A stretch of 26,761 nucleotides of DNA from CAZAIO01 sp964485235 (GTDB lineage: Bacteria; Chloroflexota; Dehalococcoidia; GIF9; UBA5629): contig CAZAIO010000022.1 in assembly GCA_964485235.1 (NCBI GenBank), positions 1 to 26,761 on the forward strand. Direction: 5' to 3'. Below, piece by piece: positions 1 to 8,482 of the stretch. The stretch's first letter is position 1; every line of letters begins with the position of its first letter. The translations under genes were made by a program, and so were the position numbers. The notes beneath the pieces are model-generated. The model had not been told where the DNA came from, did no database searches, and saw only the letters and a program-made list of their open reading frames with translations.

Positions 1-310
1 CGGAAAAGTAATGAACCTGGACAGCTGGAACAAGCTCCCTGCCGATATACAGAAAGTATTTGAAGATAACTATACCTGGAATAATGAAAACTTCCTGAAT
101 GAGATGTTAAAAGCTGAACAGGGCGGATACGATTTTGCAAAAGAAAAGGGCCATGAGTTCATTGAGCTTTCAGCGGATGAGGCACAAAAGCTTGACACAA
201 TAATACAATCGGTCTGTGCGGAGAAAGCAGAGGAGCTTAATGCTGCCGGATATCCCGGTACAGAGATTTTTGAAGATATCAACAGTCTGATTGAAAAGTA
301 CAGTAAATAA
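1..310 (+). CDS. TRAP transporter substrate-binding protein DctP, C-terminal part only
   Basis: This is the last ~100 residues of a TRAP solute-binding protein. The reading frame is open to the left edge of the window, so the methionine at 11 is probably internal. The stretch MNLDSWNKLPADIQKVFEDN matches the conserved C-terminal DctP pattern and closely resembles the equivalent MNPDSYKRLPSDIRKIVEDE in the complete DctP at 5586-6644. The protein would capture an organic acid outside the membrane and hand it to the DctQ/DctM permease encoded just downstream. A 107-nt gap containing a perfect palindrome separates it from dctQ. The ligand-binding half lies outside the window, so the substrate cannot be guessed. 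Confidence 0.85.
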   Translation, partial: GKVMNLDSWNKLPADIQKVFEDNYTWNNENFLNEMLKAEQGGYDFAKEKGHEFIELSADEAQKLDTIIQSVCAEKAEELNAAGYPGTEIFEDINSLIEKYSK

Positions 311-353
311 CATTGATAAATATAAAAATCGCATAAAACAGGCACTTCTATCA

Positions 354-391
354 GACCAGTTACCTCCTTCTGCAGAAGGAGGTAACTGGTC
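354..391 (+). promoter_or_regulatory. 38-bp perfect palindrome between dctP and dctQ
   Basis: Two 19-bp arms are exact reverse complements with no spacer, centred on CTGCAG at 370-375. As RNA it would form a very stable hairpin. There is no T-run after it, so it is a poor intrinsic terminator. Its position after the binding-protein gene fits an intercistronic stem that protects upstream dctP mRNA or partly stops transcription, so that binding protein exceeds permease. The right arm holds AAGGAGGT, a full Shine-Dalgarno sequence, and the left arm holds its complement. The dctQ start is 34 nt beyond the palindrome's SD and has its own GGGAGA at 405-410. Confidence 0.7.
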
Positions 392-417
392 CACACATCA
401 CGTCGGGAGAAGACAAA

Positions 418-903
418 ATGGATACTATTGCCAGCATTATACAGCGGATTGGAAAAGTGGGTGCGGCAATCGGTGCGGGCACATTATTGGCGGTAATGCT
501 CCTCATTGTTAGTAATATCATTTACCGGTTTTTCGGGGGTGTTATCGCAGGTACTTATGAATTAATCGGACCGATGGTAGTGGTAACCGCTGTTTTTGCT
601 CTGGTATATACGGCATTGACTCAAAGTCACATCGTTATCAAAATATTAACCGATCGTCTCCCAGATCGTATCCGGATAATCGTTCGGAGTATTATCGGAC
701 TGATCAGTCTGGGTCTCTGGGGATTGATCGCCTGGGGCAGTGTCGGGCTCATGATACAAAAAGCGACTGGCGGAGAAGCAACTTATTTACTTCACGTACC
801 CTTTTTACCGTTCAGAATTATGTGGGAGCTGGGGCTCATACTATTTTGTCTGGTACTTCTCGTCGACCTGATAAAATCGTTATCCGGAGTAACGAGCAAA
901 TGA
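418..903 (+). CDS. dctQ: TRAP transporter small membrane subunit DctQ
   Basis: This 161-residue protein has four hydrophobic segments, roughly residues 15-37, 48-70, 85-107 and 128-150, the usual size and topology of the DctQ subunit of tripartite ATP-independent periplasmic transporters. DctQ associates with DctM in the cytoplasmic membrane and helps dock the loaded binding protein. The start is set by GGGAGA at 405-410, seven bases before the ATG. The gene ends in an ATGA overlap with dctM, so the two are translationally coupled. Recognition rests on length, hydrophobicity and position between dctP and dctM, because DctQ sequences are poorly conserved. Confidence 0.85.
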   Translation: MDTIASIIQRIGKVGAAIGAGTLLAVMLLIVSNIIYRFFGGVIAGTYELIGPMVVVTAVFALVYTALTQSHIVIKILTDRLPDRIRIIVRSIIGLISLGLWGLIAWGSVGLMIQKATGGEATYLLHVPFLPFRIMWELGLILFCLVLLVDLIKSLSGVTSK

Positions 904-2201
904 GTCCTATTCTGGTAGGTATTATCGGCTTTATCGTTCTTTTTTTCTTCCTGGCCTTCGGACTCCCCGTCGGGTTTGGTATGGCGCTGGTAGGCTTCGG
1001 CGGGTTCTGGTATCTGGTTTCGCAAAGTGCAGCTCTCAGTAAGCTTATTGTCACTCCTTTCGATACAGTATGCAGTTATGACCTCGCTGTCCTGCCTCTA
1101 TTCCTGCTTATGGCACATATAACATTCTCTTCCGGCTTAAGCAAAGACCTGTATAATCTGGCTGCAAGATGGCTGGGGCATCAGCGGGGCGGTCTAGCGA
1201 TGGCAACCGTAGGTGCATGCGCCGGCTTTGCGGCCGTGAGTGCTTCCAGTGTAGCAACAGCTGCCACTATGGGCCTTGTGACCTTACCGGAAATGAAAAA
1301 ATATAAATATAGTCCGGCACTTGCCACCGGAGCCATTGCCGCGGGCGGGACCATTGGCATATTAATTCCCCCAAGCTCTATTCTCATCGTTTACGGGATA
1401 ATCACGGAAACCTCCATCGGCAAGCTTTTCAGCGGCGGTATGGTCCCCGGAATACTACAGGCCGTCTTTTATATTACGACTATATACATTCTCTGCCGTT
1501 TGAATCCTGCTTACGGTCCGCGCGGTCCCCATTTCAGCCTTAAAGAAAAATTTATGGCGTTTATAAGTTGTGGTGAGATAATAGCACTGATACTTCTTGT
1601 GCTGGGAGGGCTTATTATCGGTTGGTTCACACCGACAGAAGCCGGAGCGGTAGGCGCTTTCGGGGCTATTGTTTTCTCACTCATTAGAGGAAGACTCAAT
1701 TGGCCGAAATTCAAACAAGCCCTCTTCGATACGATGAAAACAACAGGTATGGTCTACTGCATCATGATCGGTGCCTTCATTTTCAATTATTTCATGGCAG
1801 TGACAACTATTCCGCTGGCACTGGCAGATGTTGTGAGCGGGCTATCTCTGCCTCCTTTAATCATTATTATACTGGTGATACTGGTTTATTTATTTCTTGG
1901 CTGCATCATGGACGCAGGAGCAATGGTCTTGTTGACCATTCCTGTCTTCTTCCCGCTGATTTTAAGCCTGAACTTCGACCCCATATGGTTTGGAATAATA
2001 GTAACAAGGGTGGTGGAGATCGGAATGATCACTCCGCCCGTAGGAATGAATGTATATGTCATAGCAGGAGTAGCTCCGGATGTGCCGATGTCGACGATAT
2101 TCAAGGGTATATTTCCTTTCCTTGTTGCTGATGCGGTCCATGTAGGTCTTTTGCTGCTGGTTCCCGGTATTGTATTATTTTTACCTTCTATTGCAGGATA
2201 A
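900..2201 (+). CDS. dctM: TRAP transporter large membrane subunit DctM
   Basis: This 433-residue, very hydrophobic protein is the ion-coupled transport subunit of a TRAP system, which moves the substrate with sodium or protons. Family patterns visible include PLFLLMAHITFSSGLSKDLY near the N-terminus, GTIGILIPPSSILIVYG mid-protein, GWFTPTEAGAVGA and the C-terminal GMITPPVGMNVYVIAG. I place the start at the ATG at 900, overlapping the dctQ stop (ATGA), with CGGAG at 885-889. The frame is open further upstream to 822, but those 26 codons lie inside dctQ and encode no hydrophobic segment. Length is typical for the family (about 425-440). No terminator is evident before the next gene. Confidence 0.92.
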   Translation: MSPILVGIIGFIVLFFFLAFGLPVGFGMALVGFGGFWYLVSQSAALSKLIVTPFDTVCSYDLAVLPLFLLMAHITFSSGLSKDLYNLAARWLGHQRGGLAMATVGACAGFAAVSASSVATAATMGLVTLPEMKKYKYSPALATGAIAAGGTIGILIPPSSILIVYGIITETSIGKLFSGGMVPGILQAVFYITTIYILCRLNPAYGPRGPHFSLKEKFMAFISCGEIIALILLVLGGLIIGWFTPTEAGAVGAFGAIVFSLIRGRLNWPKFKQALFDTMKTTGMVYCIMIGAFIFNYFMAVTTIPLALADVVSGLSLPPLIIIILVILVYLFLGCIMDAGAMVLLTIPVFFPLILSLNFDPIWFGIIVTRVVEIGMITPPVGMNVYVIAGVAPDVPMSTIFKGIFPFLVADAVHVGLLLLVPGIVLFLPSIAG

Positions 2202-2291
2202 TGCCCGTCAGATGAACATATATTATTTTGTATAGTATTAATTAAAAAGAAGTAACTATATTCAAATAAAAAATATTAATGGAGGAATGCA

Positions 2292-2594
2292 ATGATCGGA
2301 TTTAAAGTACTATTTCGTACAAAAGGACAACAATCGCCGGAAGAACAGAAAAATCTCATGTCACAGCTTGTCAATCTCTATAAGACCGTCCCCGGGCTGA
2401 AACATAAATTCTTCCTGGCAGATCCCAAGACCGGTGAGGTCGGCGGGTTCTACGCTTTTGAGGACCAGGCTTCACTCGATGCATACCTGAAATCAGACGT
2501 CTATAAACAGGTAGTCTTATCAAACACCCAGACCGAACCGAAGACCGAGTCCTTTATCATCATCGCTTCGCTTGATGAAGGGGTGCTTATGTAA
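2292..2594 (+). CDS. YdhR-like small dimeric alpha/beta-barrel protein
   Basis: This 100-residue protein resembles the YdhR family (putative mono-oxygenase, dimeric alpha+beta barrel). The pattern GEVGGFYAFEDQASLDAYLK matches the family core of two Gly followed by aromatic-X-Phe and an acidic helix ending in AYL. E. coli YdhR has similar length and the same core, but no proven reaction. GGAGG at 2281-2285 lies six bases before the ATG. The gene sits 90 bp after dctM and 85 bp before a dehydratase-type subunit on the same strand, so it is probably co-expressed with the CoA pathway. An oxygen-dependent role would be odd in an anaerobic pathway. Ligand sequestration or cofactor-free chemistry is possible, but nothing here shows it. 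Confidence 0.65.
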   Translation: MIGFKVLFRTKGQQSPEEQKNLMSQLVNLYKTVPGLKHKFFLADPKTGEVGGFYAFEDQASLDAYLKSDVYKQVVLSNTQTEPKTESFIIIASLDEGVLM

Positions 2595-2679
2595 TACCCC
2601 GGCCATTCAGGATAAACATCGGTTATCCTTTGCGTCCGCTGATAATATCGCATGTAAAAGAAAGGACGGTCTGGAGTAT

Positions 2680-3813
2680 ATGGAAGATAAATTAAACGAC
2701 TTGCTCAGTACCGGCAACAGAATTTACCGGACAGGCTGGGCACACGAATGGCATAAACAGGGTAAAAAAGTGATCGGTGTCCTCGATACCCTCATCCCCG
2801 AAGAGGTCATCTTCGCCGCAGGCATGCTCCCCTGGAGAATCCAGGGCACATGGCAGGAGAACATCTCGCTTGCTATGATGTATCGCGTCCCGCAAAGCTG
2901 CTGCTTTCTCAATCATGTCACACAGTCACTCCTCGAAGGTGGATTCGACTTCCTCGACGGTATGGTAGCCAGCACTCGCGACGCGGATTTTGTTCGCGTA
3001 TGGGACTTGTGGACTTCCCTGAATAAAACTCCCTTCACTCACATTCTCGATGTCCCTATCATCGATTCCGGGGCCGCGCGCCATCGCTTTGCCGACCATA
3101 TCCGCGGCATGATTTCCGCCCTATCCGGCTTCTTCGAAGTCAACATCGACGATGCTTCACTTCGTCATGCAATCGCCGTATACGATAAAAGCAGGTCCCT
3201 GCTCCGACAGGTCTACGACCTCAGGAAGCAAGAAATACCTCCCATGTCCGGCAGTGAATTTCTCTCCCTCACTACTGCCGCTGCGGTGATGCCAAGAGAT
3301 GAGTTCAACAGGCAACTCGAAGAACTGCTCCCTTATATTAAAGGCCGTAGAGTTTCTGCCGGTTCTACCCGTCCACGCATCCTCCTGTCCAGTGATCTAC
3401 TGGATAATCCCGGTTACCCGGACCTTGTCGAACAGGCGGGCTGTCTGATCGCCATGGACGATCTGGACACCGGGAGCCGCTATTTCCGCGAAGAGATCGG
3501 AGAAGTATCGGATGACCCGGCATATGCCCTTGCAACTCACTACCTTAATAACCGGTCGGCACGCATGGTCGACTGGCAGGACCAGGCAGAGCACCTTATA
3601 CAATGCGTTAAAGAGTTCGATATAGACGGCGTGCTGGACCTGCCCGATATGTACGATTATCCCAGAGAATTCCGCAGAACGTATATCGAAGAGAAGCTGA
3701 AAAAAGAATCGATCCCTTTTATGAGCTTTGAAAGGGACTATCACCTGGCAAATACCGGCCAGTTGAAGACCAGAATCGAGGCGTTCCTGGAAATGCTGGA
3801 TTCCCATTCTTGA
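2680..3813 (+). CDS. 2-hydroxyacyl-CoA dehydratase/benzoyl-CoA reductase-type subunit, pair 1, cysteine-poor
   Basis: This 377-residue protein belongs to the HgdB/BcrC/FldB family of iron-sulfur subunits that reduce or dehydrate acyl-CoAs after ATP-driven electron transfer. Visible family features are KKVIGVLDTLIPEEVIFAAG near residues 29-48 and a typical end (SFERDYHLANTGQLKTRIEA, about 349-368). Of three expected cluster cysteines only the first is seen (Cys74-Cys75, in PQSCCFLNH). The second site reads VASTRDADF (about 96-104) and the third DLPDMYDYP (about 320-328), both without Cys. It is therefore likely a cluster-poor or structural partner of the protein at 3828. I chose the ATG at 2680 because its N-terminus aligns with the paralogue at 15494; GGAG lies only three bases upstream, and the open frame reaches back to 2572, overlapping the previous gene. 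Confidence 0.85.
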   Translation: MEDKLNDLLSTGNRIYRTGWAHEWHKQGKKVIGVLDTLIPEEVIFAAGMLPWRIQGTWQENISLAMMYRVPQSCCFLNHVTQSLLEGGFDFLDGMVASTRDADFVRVWDLWTSLNKTPFTHILDVPIIDSGAARHRFADHIRGMISALSGFFEVNIDDASLRHAIAVYDKSRSLLRQVYDLRKQEIPPMSGSEFLSLTTAAAVMPRDEFNRQLEELLPYIKGRRVSAGSTRPRILLSSDLLDNPGYPDLVEQAGCLIAMDDLDTGSRYFREEIGEVSDDPAYALATHYLNNRSARMVDWQDQAEHLIQCVKEFDIDGVLDLPDMYDYPREFRRTYIEEKLKKESIPFMSFERDYHLANTGQLKTRIEAFLEMLDSHS

Positions 3814-3827
3814 TGACGGAGGCTCCT

Positions 3828-5099
3828 ATGAATTTGTTAGACGTTTTAATCGAAAGAAGCGCCCGAAGGCTGAAAGCGGTCAATGAAAACCCGGACCCGT
3901 CCAAGCTGCGTTCCAACCGCCTCGCCTACGAGCTCGAATATAATGAGTTCTGCGCAATGCGGGATGCGTGGCGTCAGGGCAAACCGTTCTCCATGGGCCT
4001 CGGGGCTAACCTCTCCAGGGCTCTCGGGTTTCAACCTATCGGTTATCCGCTGGTAGTAGCCCGGTTCCTCGAAGAGGCACCGAGATACCGCCAGGTCGTC
4101 CTCAATACGGGCATGCCCGAGCACCTGTGCGATTTCATCACTCTCGGCAACGCCGCCGGTTATGCGGGCGATTTACCGCCGCTGTCCTTTATCTTTGTGG
4201 AAAAAGGCGAATGTTCCGTATCCACTTACGCGCAGAGAGCCCTCGCCGAGCATTACGGCGTACCTATGTTTACCATCGACGACCCCCTCGAATACAACGA
4301 GGAGAACGTAAAATATGTAGCCGATCAACTCGGCGAGCTCATCGAGTTCGCAGAACGCAAGATTCCCGGCATCAAGTACAACAGGGACAGGCATCTGGAA
4401 CTGCAGGAAGCGGATAGCATCGCCTATACTTATCTGCATAAAGACTGGGAATTGAGAAAACAGGTCCCGCTGCCGATGTCCAGCAGGGATAGTTTTCACC
4501 AGCCCGGCGAATTCCTCCCCAGCATGTTCGCCGACTCGAAAAAAGCACTGGAATACTGGAAGGTTCGCATTGAGGAGATCGAGGAACAGGCAGCAAGGGG
4601 CATGGAACAGGAGGAAAAGCTGCGCGCACTCTGGGTATGGGTTGCTCCACTATACATCGACTTCTTTTCCATCCTGGAGTCGCGGGGAGTCGTGCTCCCC
4701 GTTGCGGTATCCGGGGCGACAGGCTGGCATAGCGGCAGAAGAGGCGCTATCGGCGATACAAAGGAGTTCGGTAGAAAACTCTCTCTGCTTGAAGAAGAAG
4801 CAAGGATGGAGATCGGCTGGTCGTGGCGTCAGCTCGGAAAGGACTGGGAGGACGAGATACTCTACTCCTGTCGCGAATTGAAGTGTGAGGCGATCATTTA
4901 CTACCAGTTTAATGCCTGTTTGTTGACCGCTCCTATGGCGAAGCTTGTTGCTGACCGCGCTGAGAAAGAACTTGGTGTGCCGACGCTCATTATCCCGGGA
5001 AGGCCTATGAATCCCGCGTCCATTTCGCCAGCCGAGTTCGAGTCCAGATTGACAGAATTTCTCGATATGGTCCTTACTCGTAAAAAGAATAAAGTATAA
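3828..5099 (+). CDS. 2-hydroxyacyl-CoA dehydratase/benzoyl-CoA reductase-type subunit, pair 1, cysteine-complete
   Basis: This 423-residue protein is the probable partner of the preceding gene (14-nt gap). It is a divergent HgdA/BcrB-type subunit, starting MNLLDVLIERSARRLKAVNE and carrying three well-placed cysteines: Cys101 (EHLCDFITLG), Cys129 (KGECSVSTYA) and Cys364 (QFNACLLTAP), followed by the GVPTLIIPGR strand and a helical tail. Three Cys at this spacing are what HadB/HadC-type subunits use for a [4Fe-4S] cluster with one open iron site. The start is the ATG at 3828, with GGAGG at 3818-3822. The frame is open upstream to a TTG at 3810, but the paralogue at 16702 starts at the same residue as 3828. 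The C-terminal half is more divergent than in textbook members, so the reaction is uncertain. Confidence 0.82.
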   Translation: MNLLDVLIERSARRLKAVNENPDPSKLRSNRLAYELEYNEFCAMRDAWRQGKPFSMGLGANLSRALGFQPIGYPLVVARFLEEAPRYRQVVLNTGMPEHLCDFITLGNAAGYAGDLPPLSFIFVEKGECSVSTYAQRALAEHYGVPMFTIDDPLEYNEENVKYVADQLGELIEFAERKIPGIKYNRDRHLELQEADSIAYTYLHKDWELRKQVPLPMSSRDSFHQPGEFLPSMFADSKKALEYWKVRIEEIEEQAARGMEQEEKLRALWVWVAPLYIDFFSILESRGVVLPVAVSGATGWHSGRRGAIGDTKEFGRKLSLLEEEARMEIGWSWRQLGKDWEDEILYSCRELKCEAIIYYQFNACLLTAPMAKLVADRAEKELGVPTLIIPGRPMNPASISPAEFESRLTEFLDMVLTRKKNKV

Positions 5100-5585
5100 C
5101 TATAACTCGAAGGGATACTCTGGGAATAGCTATGAAAACAAAGTCCCCGGTACACCTACTTGAAGACAATCCTGTACTTTGGGACACCATCAATAGTCTA
5201 TTGTCACTAAAGTTTGATAGGGAATATATTATCCAGCAAAGATAAGCGAGTTTGAGCATCCCGGTGTATTGCAAAGCTCAAAGTGAGCAGAAATATATCG
5301 TATCTTAAAGCGAATTGATAATTGAGTGTGCAATAAAAATAATCCTCAGTCCGATATATCGTAGCAGGTATTCGGGATACTATACTTTATGAGGTTTACT
5401 GCTACTTGAAAATGATCCTTAACTGGATATACGAATTCTTACAACGGAAGGGGGTGATAGGTATAAAAAGCTGATGTGCAGTAATTTAAGCATATCCTTT
5501 TAAAAATGTATCAAAAGGTGGATAGTAAAAGGATACTCCTCGTTAATCGTATTCTCACAGAACAATTATGAAGGGGGGACGTATT
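5100..5585 (+). other. 486-bp non-coding leader before the second TRAP operon
   Basis: No convincing gene is present. A 37-codon ORF at 5132-5245 lacks a well-spaced SD and I do not call it. The 10-mer ATATATCGTA occurs twice, at 5293-5302 and 5354-5363, 61 bp apart. The second copy overlaps the palindrome CGATATATCG (5352-5361), so a repressor or activator site is possible. A weak promoter-like pair, TTGAAA with TATACG 16 bp later, lies near 5406-5433. The dctP start is preceded by AAGGGGGG at 5571-5578. The length and repeats suggest that this operon has its own regulated promoter. Confidence 0.45.
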
Positions 5586-6644
5586 ATGAACAAAACCAAG
5601 TACGTATTATATATTTGTTTAGCGCTCATACTGGCAGTCAATTGCGCACTGATTGGCTGTTCATCATCGACAGCATCACCAACTAAAGAAAACCCGCTCG
5701 TGCTCAGGTGGGTGGCAGCAGGACCGGCTGCAGGACCATTCTGGGAACTTATGCAGAAACATTCCAAATTGATTGAAGACCGAACTGACGGCAGGGTTGT
5801 CGTCGAATTGTATCCCGCCGGCGCATTATGCGAGCCGCTGGGAATACCGGATGCATTGAAATCAGGTGTGGCCGATATAGGTTTTATACATCCGAGTTTT
5901 ATCCCCGGCCAGCTTCCTAAAACCGAGCTTCTTATGATCCCGTTTGTTTTTCCCATCGGTGAAAGCCGCGTGAAAATGAACGAGGAGCTTATGCCGAAAT
6001 ACCTTGTCCCTGAGTGGGCAAACGTAGGTTTAAAAATGATGCTTCCTTATACCAAGGGAAGTGCACGTCAGGCATTTTCAAAAATTCCGATACGTTCGAT
6101 GAACGACTTTAAAGGAGTCAAGATAGCAGCTACATCCGGTCTCGCTGCCAAGGCTTTGCAACTGGTGGGATTCTCACCTGTAAACATGCCCGGCCAGGAA
6201 ACATATCTGGCATTGGAAAAAGGCGTAATAGATGCAGCAACGCAATGGTTCTGGTCTGCCGATCAGAGTAAATATCAGGAGGTCTGTTCCTACGTTACCA
6301 TGATCGACCTCTCGGCTGATGAATACTACGGTTGGGCAATGAATCCCGACTCTTATAAGAGATTACCTTCCGATATCAGGAAAATAGTAGAAGACGAAAT
6401 CCTGTCTGCCGGCACCGAATATGAGACGAATACAGCCCAATGGGACACTGAATCAAAACAGCGCTTTTTAGATGCCGGTATAGAGATATTAACGCTCACC
6501 GAAGCAGAACACCAGCAGATGATACAGAGCGCCCAGCCACTTATCGAGGAGTGGATAACAACTCAGGAAAAAGCAGGCATGAAAGATGCCAGAGAATTTG
6601 CCGACTATTGCTTGAAGTTAAGTAATAAATACTCGGGAAAATAA
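5586..6644 (+). CDS. dctP: TRAP transporter substrate-binding lipoprotein DctP
   Basis: This 352-residue solute-binding protein has a type II signal peptide: basic residues at 3-5, a hydrophobic stretch, then the lipobox LIGC with Cys25 as the lipid anchor, followed by a Ser-rich linker. This fits a cell without free periplasmic binding proteins. DctP features include LKSGVADIGFIHPSFIPGQL (about 91-110), DFKGVKIAATSGLAAKAL (about 174-191) and YLALEKGVIDAATQW. In most DctP proteins the lysine-isoleucine of the KGxKI motif is followed by an arginine that binds the substrate carboxylate; here it is Ala181, so the ligand may be bound differently. AAGGGGGG lies seven bases before the ATG at 5586. 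It is first in a dctPQM operon. Confidence 0.9.
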   Translation: MNKTKYVLYICLALILAVNCALIGCSSSTASPTKENPLVLRWVAAGPAAGPFWELMQKHSKLIEDRTDGRVVVELYPAGALCEPLGIPDALKSGVADIGFIHPSFIPGQLPKTELLMIPFVFPIGESRVKMNEELMPKYLVPEWANVGLKMMLPYTKGSARQAFSKIPIRSMNDFKGVKIAATSGLAAKALQLVGFSPVNMPGQETYLALEKGVIDAATQWFWSADQSKYQEVCSYVTMIDLSADEYYGWAMNPDSYKRLPSDIRKIVEDEILSAGTEYETNTAQWDTESKQRFLDAGIEILTLTEAEHQQMIQSAQPLIEEWITTQEKAGMKDAREFADYCLKLSNKYSGK

Positions 6645-6653
6645 GGGGAACTC

Positions 6654-7169
6654 TTGTCATTACTTCATTCGATGAAATCATTTACAAAAGGAAAGAAGGT
6701 AAGTGATTACCTCCACCTGCTTTCCGTGCCGGCGACCGCAGGAATAGGAATACTGGTCCTGATAGACGTCGGTGGAAGGGAGTTCTTTAACAAAGGACTG
6801 TTCGGCGCTTATACGTTCGAGAGCCTCCTGCTGATAGTGCTATGTTTCAGTAGTGCAGCCGTTTCATGGAGAGATGGAGAATTTATACGAATGGAGACGT
6901 TATACCGTCATTTACCCCAAAAAGCCAGAGTGGTAGCGGACTTTACCGCTATCATTCTGGCTTTGGGTTGCTGTGTCGCTCTGTTCTGGTTGAGCTTCGA
7001 ATCCGGCATAGTTGCTCTTGGTGATGGAAGCAGAGCCGGTCCTACCAATTCCCCTTTATGGCCGTGGAAAATGGTTGTGCCGGTCGGTGCTCTATTTCTG
7101 TGTTATGAAATTATCTCACGCCTTGTTAAGACGATTCGTAAATTAATCCGGGAGAAAGTGGTGTCATGA
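6654..7169 (+). CDS. dctQ: TRAP transporter small membrane subunit DctQ (second system)
   Basis: This 171-residue four-helix membrane protein follows dctP by nine bases and ends in an ATGA overlap with dctM. Family-like segments include GILVLIDVGGREFFNKGLFG and SWRDGEFIRMETLYRHLPQK; the arginine-acid-phenylalanine loop is common in DctQ. The likely start is TTG at 6654, with GGGG at 6645-6648 five bases upstream. The next in-frame ATG at 6672 has no comparable SD and would remove six residues only. It works with DctM as the membrane part of the transporter. It is clearly different in sequence from the DctQ at 418, so the two TRAP systems are not a recent duplication. Confidence 0.85.
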   Translation: MSLLHSMKSFTKGKKVSDYLHLLSVPATAGIGILVLIDVGGREFFNKGLFGAYTFESLLLIVLCFSSAAVSWRDGEFIRMETLYRHLPQKARVVADFTAIILALGCCVALFWLSFESGIVALGDGSRAGPTNSPLWPWKMVVPVGALFLCYEIISRLVKTIRKLIREKVVS

Positions 7170-8482
7170 GTGCAGATGCGATCCTGGCATTAATTGTCGC
7201 CTTCGTAACCATGTTCCTCTTTATATTCATTGGTGTACCGATTGCATGGTCCATGATGGTGAGCGGAATAATAGGTTTCAGCATTATAGCCGGAGTGGCA
7301 AAAAGCCTGGCAACATTCAACTTCACAGCATGGTCAGTTGCCAGCAAAGAGATGCTGGTATGCGTACCACTTTTTATAGGGATGGGCGTAATTGCATTTG
7401 AAGGCGGATTGACAGTTAAATTATTTGCGCTTGCCAGCAGTTTTATCGGGCGTGTCCGGGGCGGTCTGGCAATGGCCCTCTCAATTGCATGCGGTCTGTT
7501 CGGTGCAGTAAGCGGTTCAGCATTTGCCGCTCTGGGTACCTTCGGCCCCGTAGCTATCCCGGAAATGACCAAGTACCTGTACAATAAAAACTTCGCTGCC
7601 GTGGTCCTGGCCTGCTCGGCAACTTTTGCCGCGATGATACCGCCAAGCCTTATCTTTATAATGTATGGATTTCTATCCGGAACATCAATTTCCAAACTTT
7701 TTATGTCCGGCGTTTTCCCCGGACTGATCACTGTTATAGTTTATTGCATAATCATCTACGTAATGGCGAGAAGAAATCCTACGCTGGCGCCGGGAATTCC
7801 CCCTAAAACAAGCTGGAAACAGAGAGGGCAACTTGCGCTTGCCAATATTCCCATAGGATGCGTAGCGCTGATAGTTCTGGGCGGTATTTATCTGGGGTGG
7901 TTCACTCCAACTGAGTCGGCCGGTATCGGTCTCTTCCTGGTTGTTGTCCTGGCGATAGCATCGAGAGGGATCGGTTTAAAAGGAATTCTTAAATCTTTCC
8001 TTGTTTCAGGAAGAACTGTGGCGATGATATTATTTCTTCTTATCGGGGGCTATAGTCTCGGTTCATTCATCGCAATAACAGGAATGGCAACAGCACTCGT
8101 AGGTTATATAAACGACCTGAGTTTAAACCCTTACGTGTTAATATTAGCCATCTTTATCCTGTATGTTATCTGGGGCTGTGTTCTCGACGCAATGGGTATG
8201 ATGGTACTTCTTTTACCCATATTGCTGCCGATAATAATAAATGCAGGATTTTCACCGATATGGTTCGGGGTATTCACTATTAAAGCAATTGAAATTGCTA
8301 CCGTTACTCCACCGATAGGTATGAATGTTTTTATAACTGAAGGTGTGGCCAACGATCCTGAAGTGAAGTCCGAAGCTATTTTCCGTCTTGTGCTGCCTTT
8401 TGTAATAGCCGATACTCTGGTTCTCGCCCTGTTAACTGTGTTTCCTCAAATTTGCCTCTGGTTGCCCGGTACAATGGACTGA
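7166..8482 (+). CDS. dctM: TRAP transporter large membrane subunit DctM (second system)
   Basis: This 438-residue integral membrane transporter is the second DctM of the window. Clear family motifs are VCVPLFIGMGVIAFEGGLT, AAMIPPSLIFIMYGFLSGTS, YLGWFTPTESAGIG and IATVTPPIGMNVFITEGVAN near the C-terminus. The ATG at 7166 overlaps the dctQ stop and has GGGAGAAAG at 7149-7157. Compared with the DctM at 900 it keeps the same architecture but differs at most positions, which fits a different substrate. It is the last gene of the dctPQM operon; 262 bp without a gene follow before the MFS carrier. Confidence 0.92.
   Translation: MSADAILALIVAFVTMFLFIFIGVPIAWSMMVSGIIGFSIIAGVAKSLATFNFTAWSVASKEMLVCVPLFIGMGVIAFEGGLTVKLFALASSFIGRVRGGLAMALSIACGLFGAVSGSAFAALGTFGPVAIPEMTKYLYNKNFAAVVLACSATFAAMIPPSLIFIMYGFLSGTSISKLFMSGVFPGLITVIVYCIIIYVMARRNPTLAPGIPPKTSWKQRGQLALANIPIGCVALIVLGGIYLGWFTPTESAGIGLFLVVVLAIASRGIGLKGILKSFLVSGRTVAMILFLLIGGYSLGSFIAITGMATALVGYINDLSLNPYVLILAIFILYVIWGCVLDAMGMMVLLLPILLPIIINAGFSPIWFGVFTIKAIEIATVTPPIGMNVFITEGVANDPEVKSEAIFRLVLPFVIADTLVLALLTVFPQICLWLPGTMD

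Noticed and set aside
822..899. Longer DctM starting at 822
   Set aside because: The extension lies inside dctQ and is hydrophilic; the ATGA overlap at 900 with CGGAG upstream is a better start.
5132..5245. 37-codon ORF in the leader of the second TRAP operon
   Set aside because: Nearest AAGGG is about 18 bases from the ATG and the product resembles nothing.
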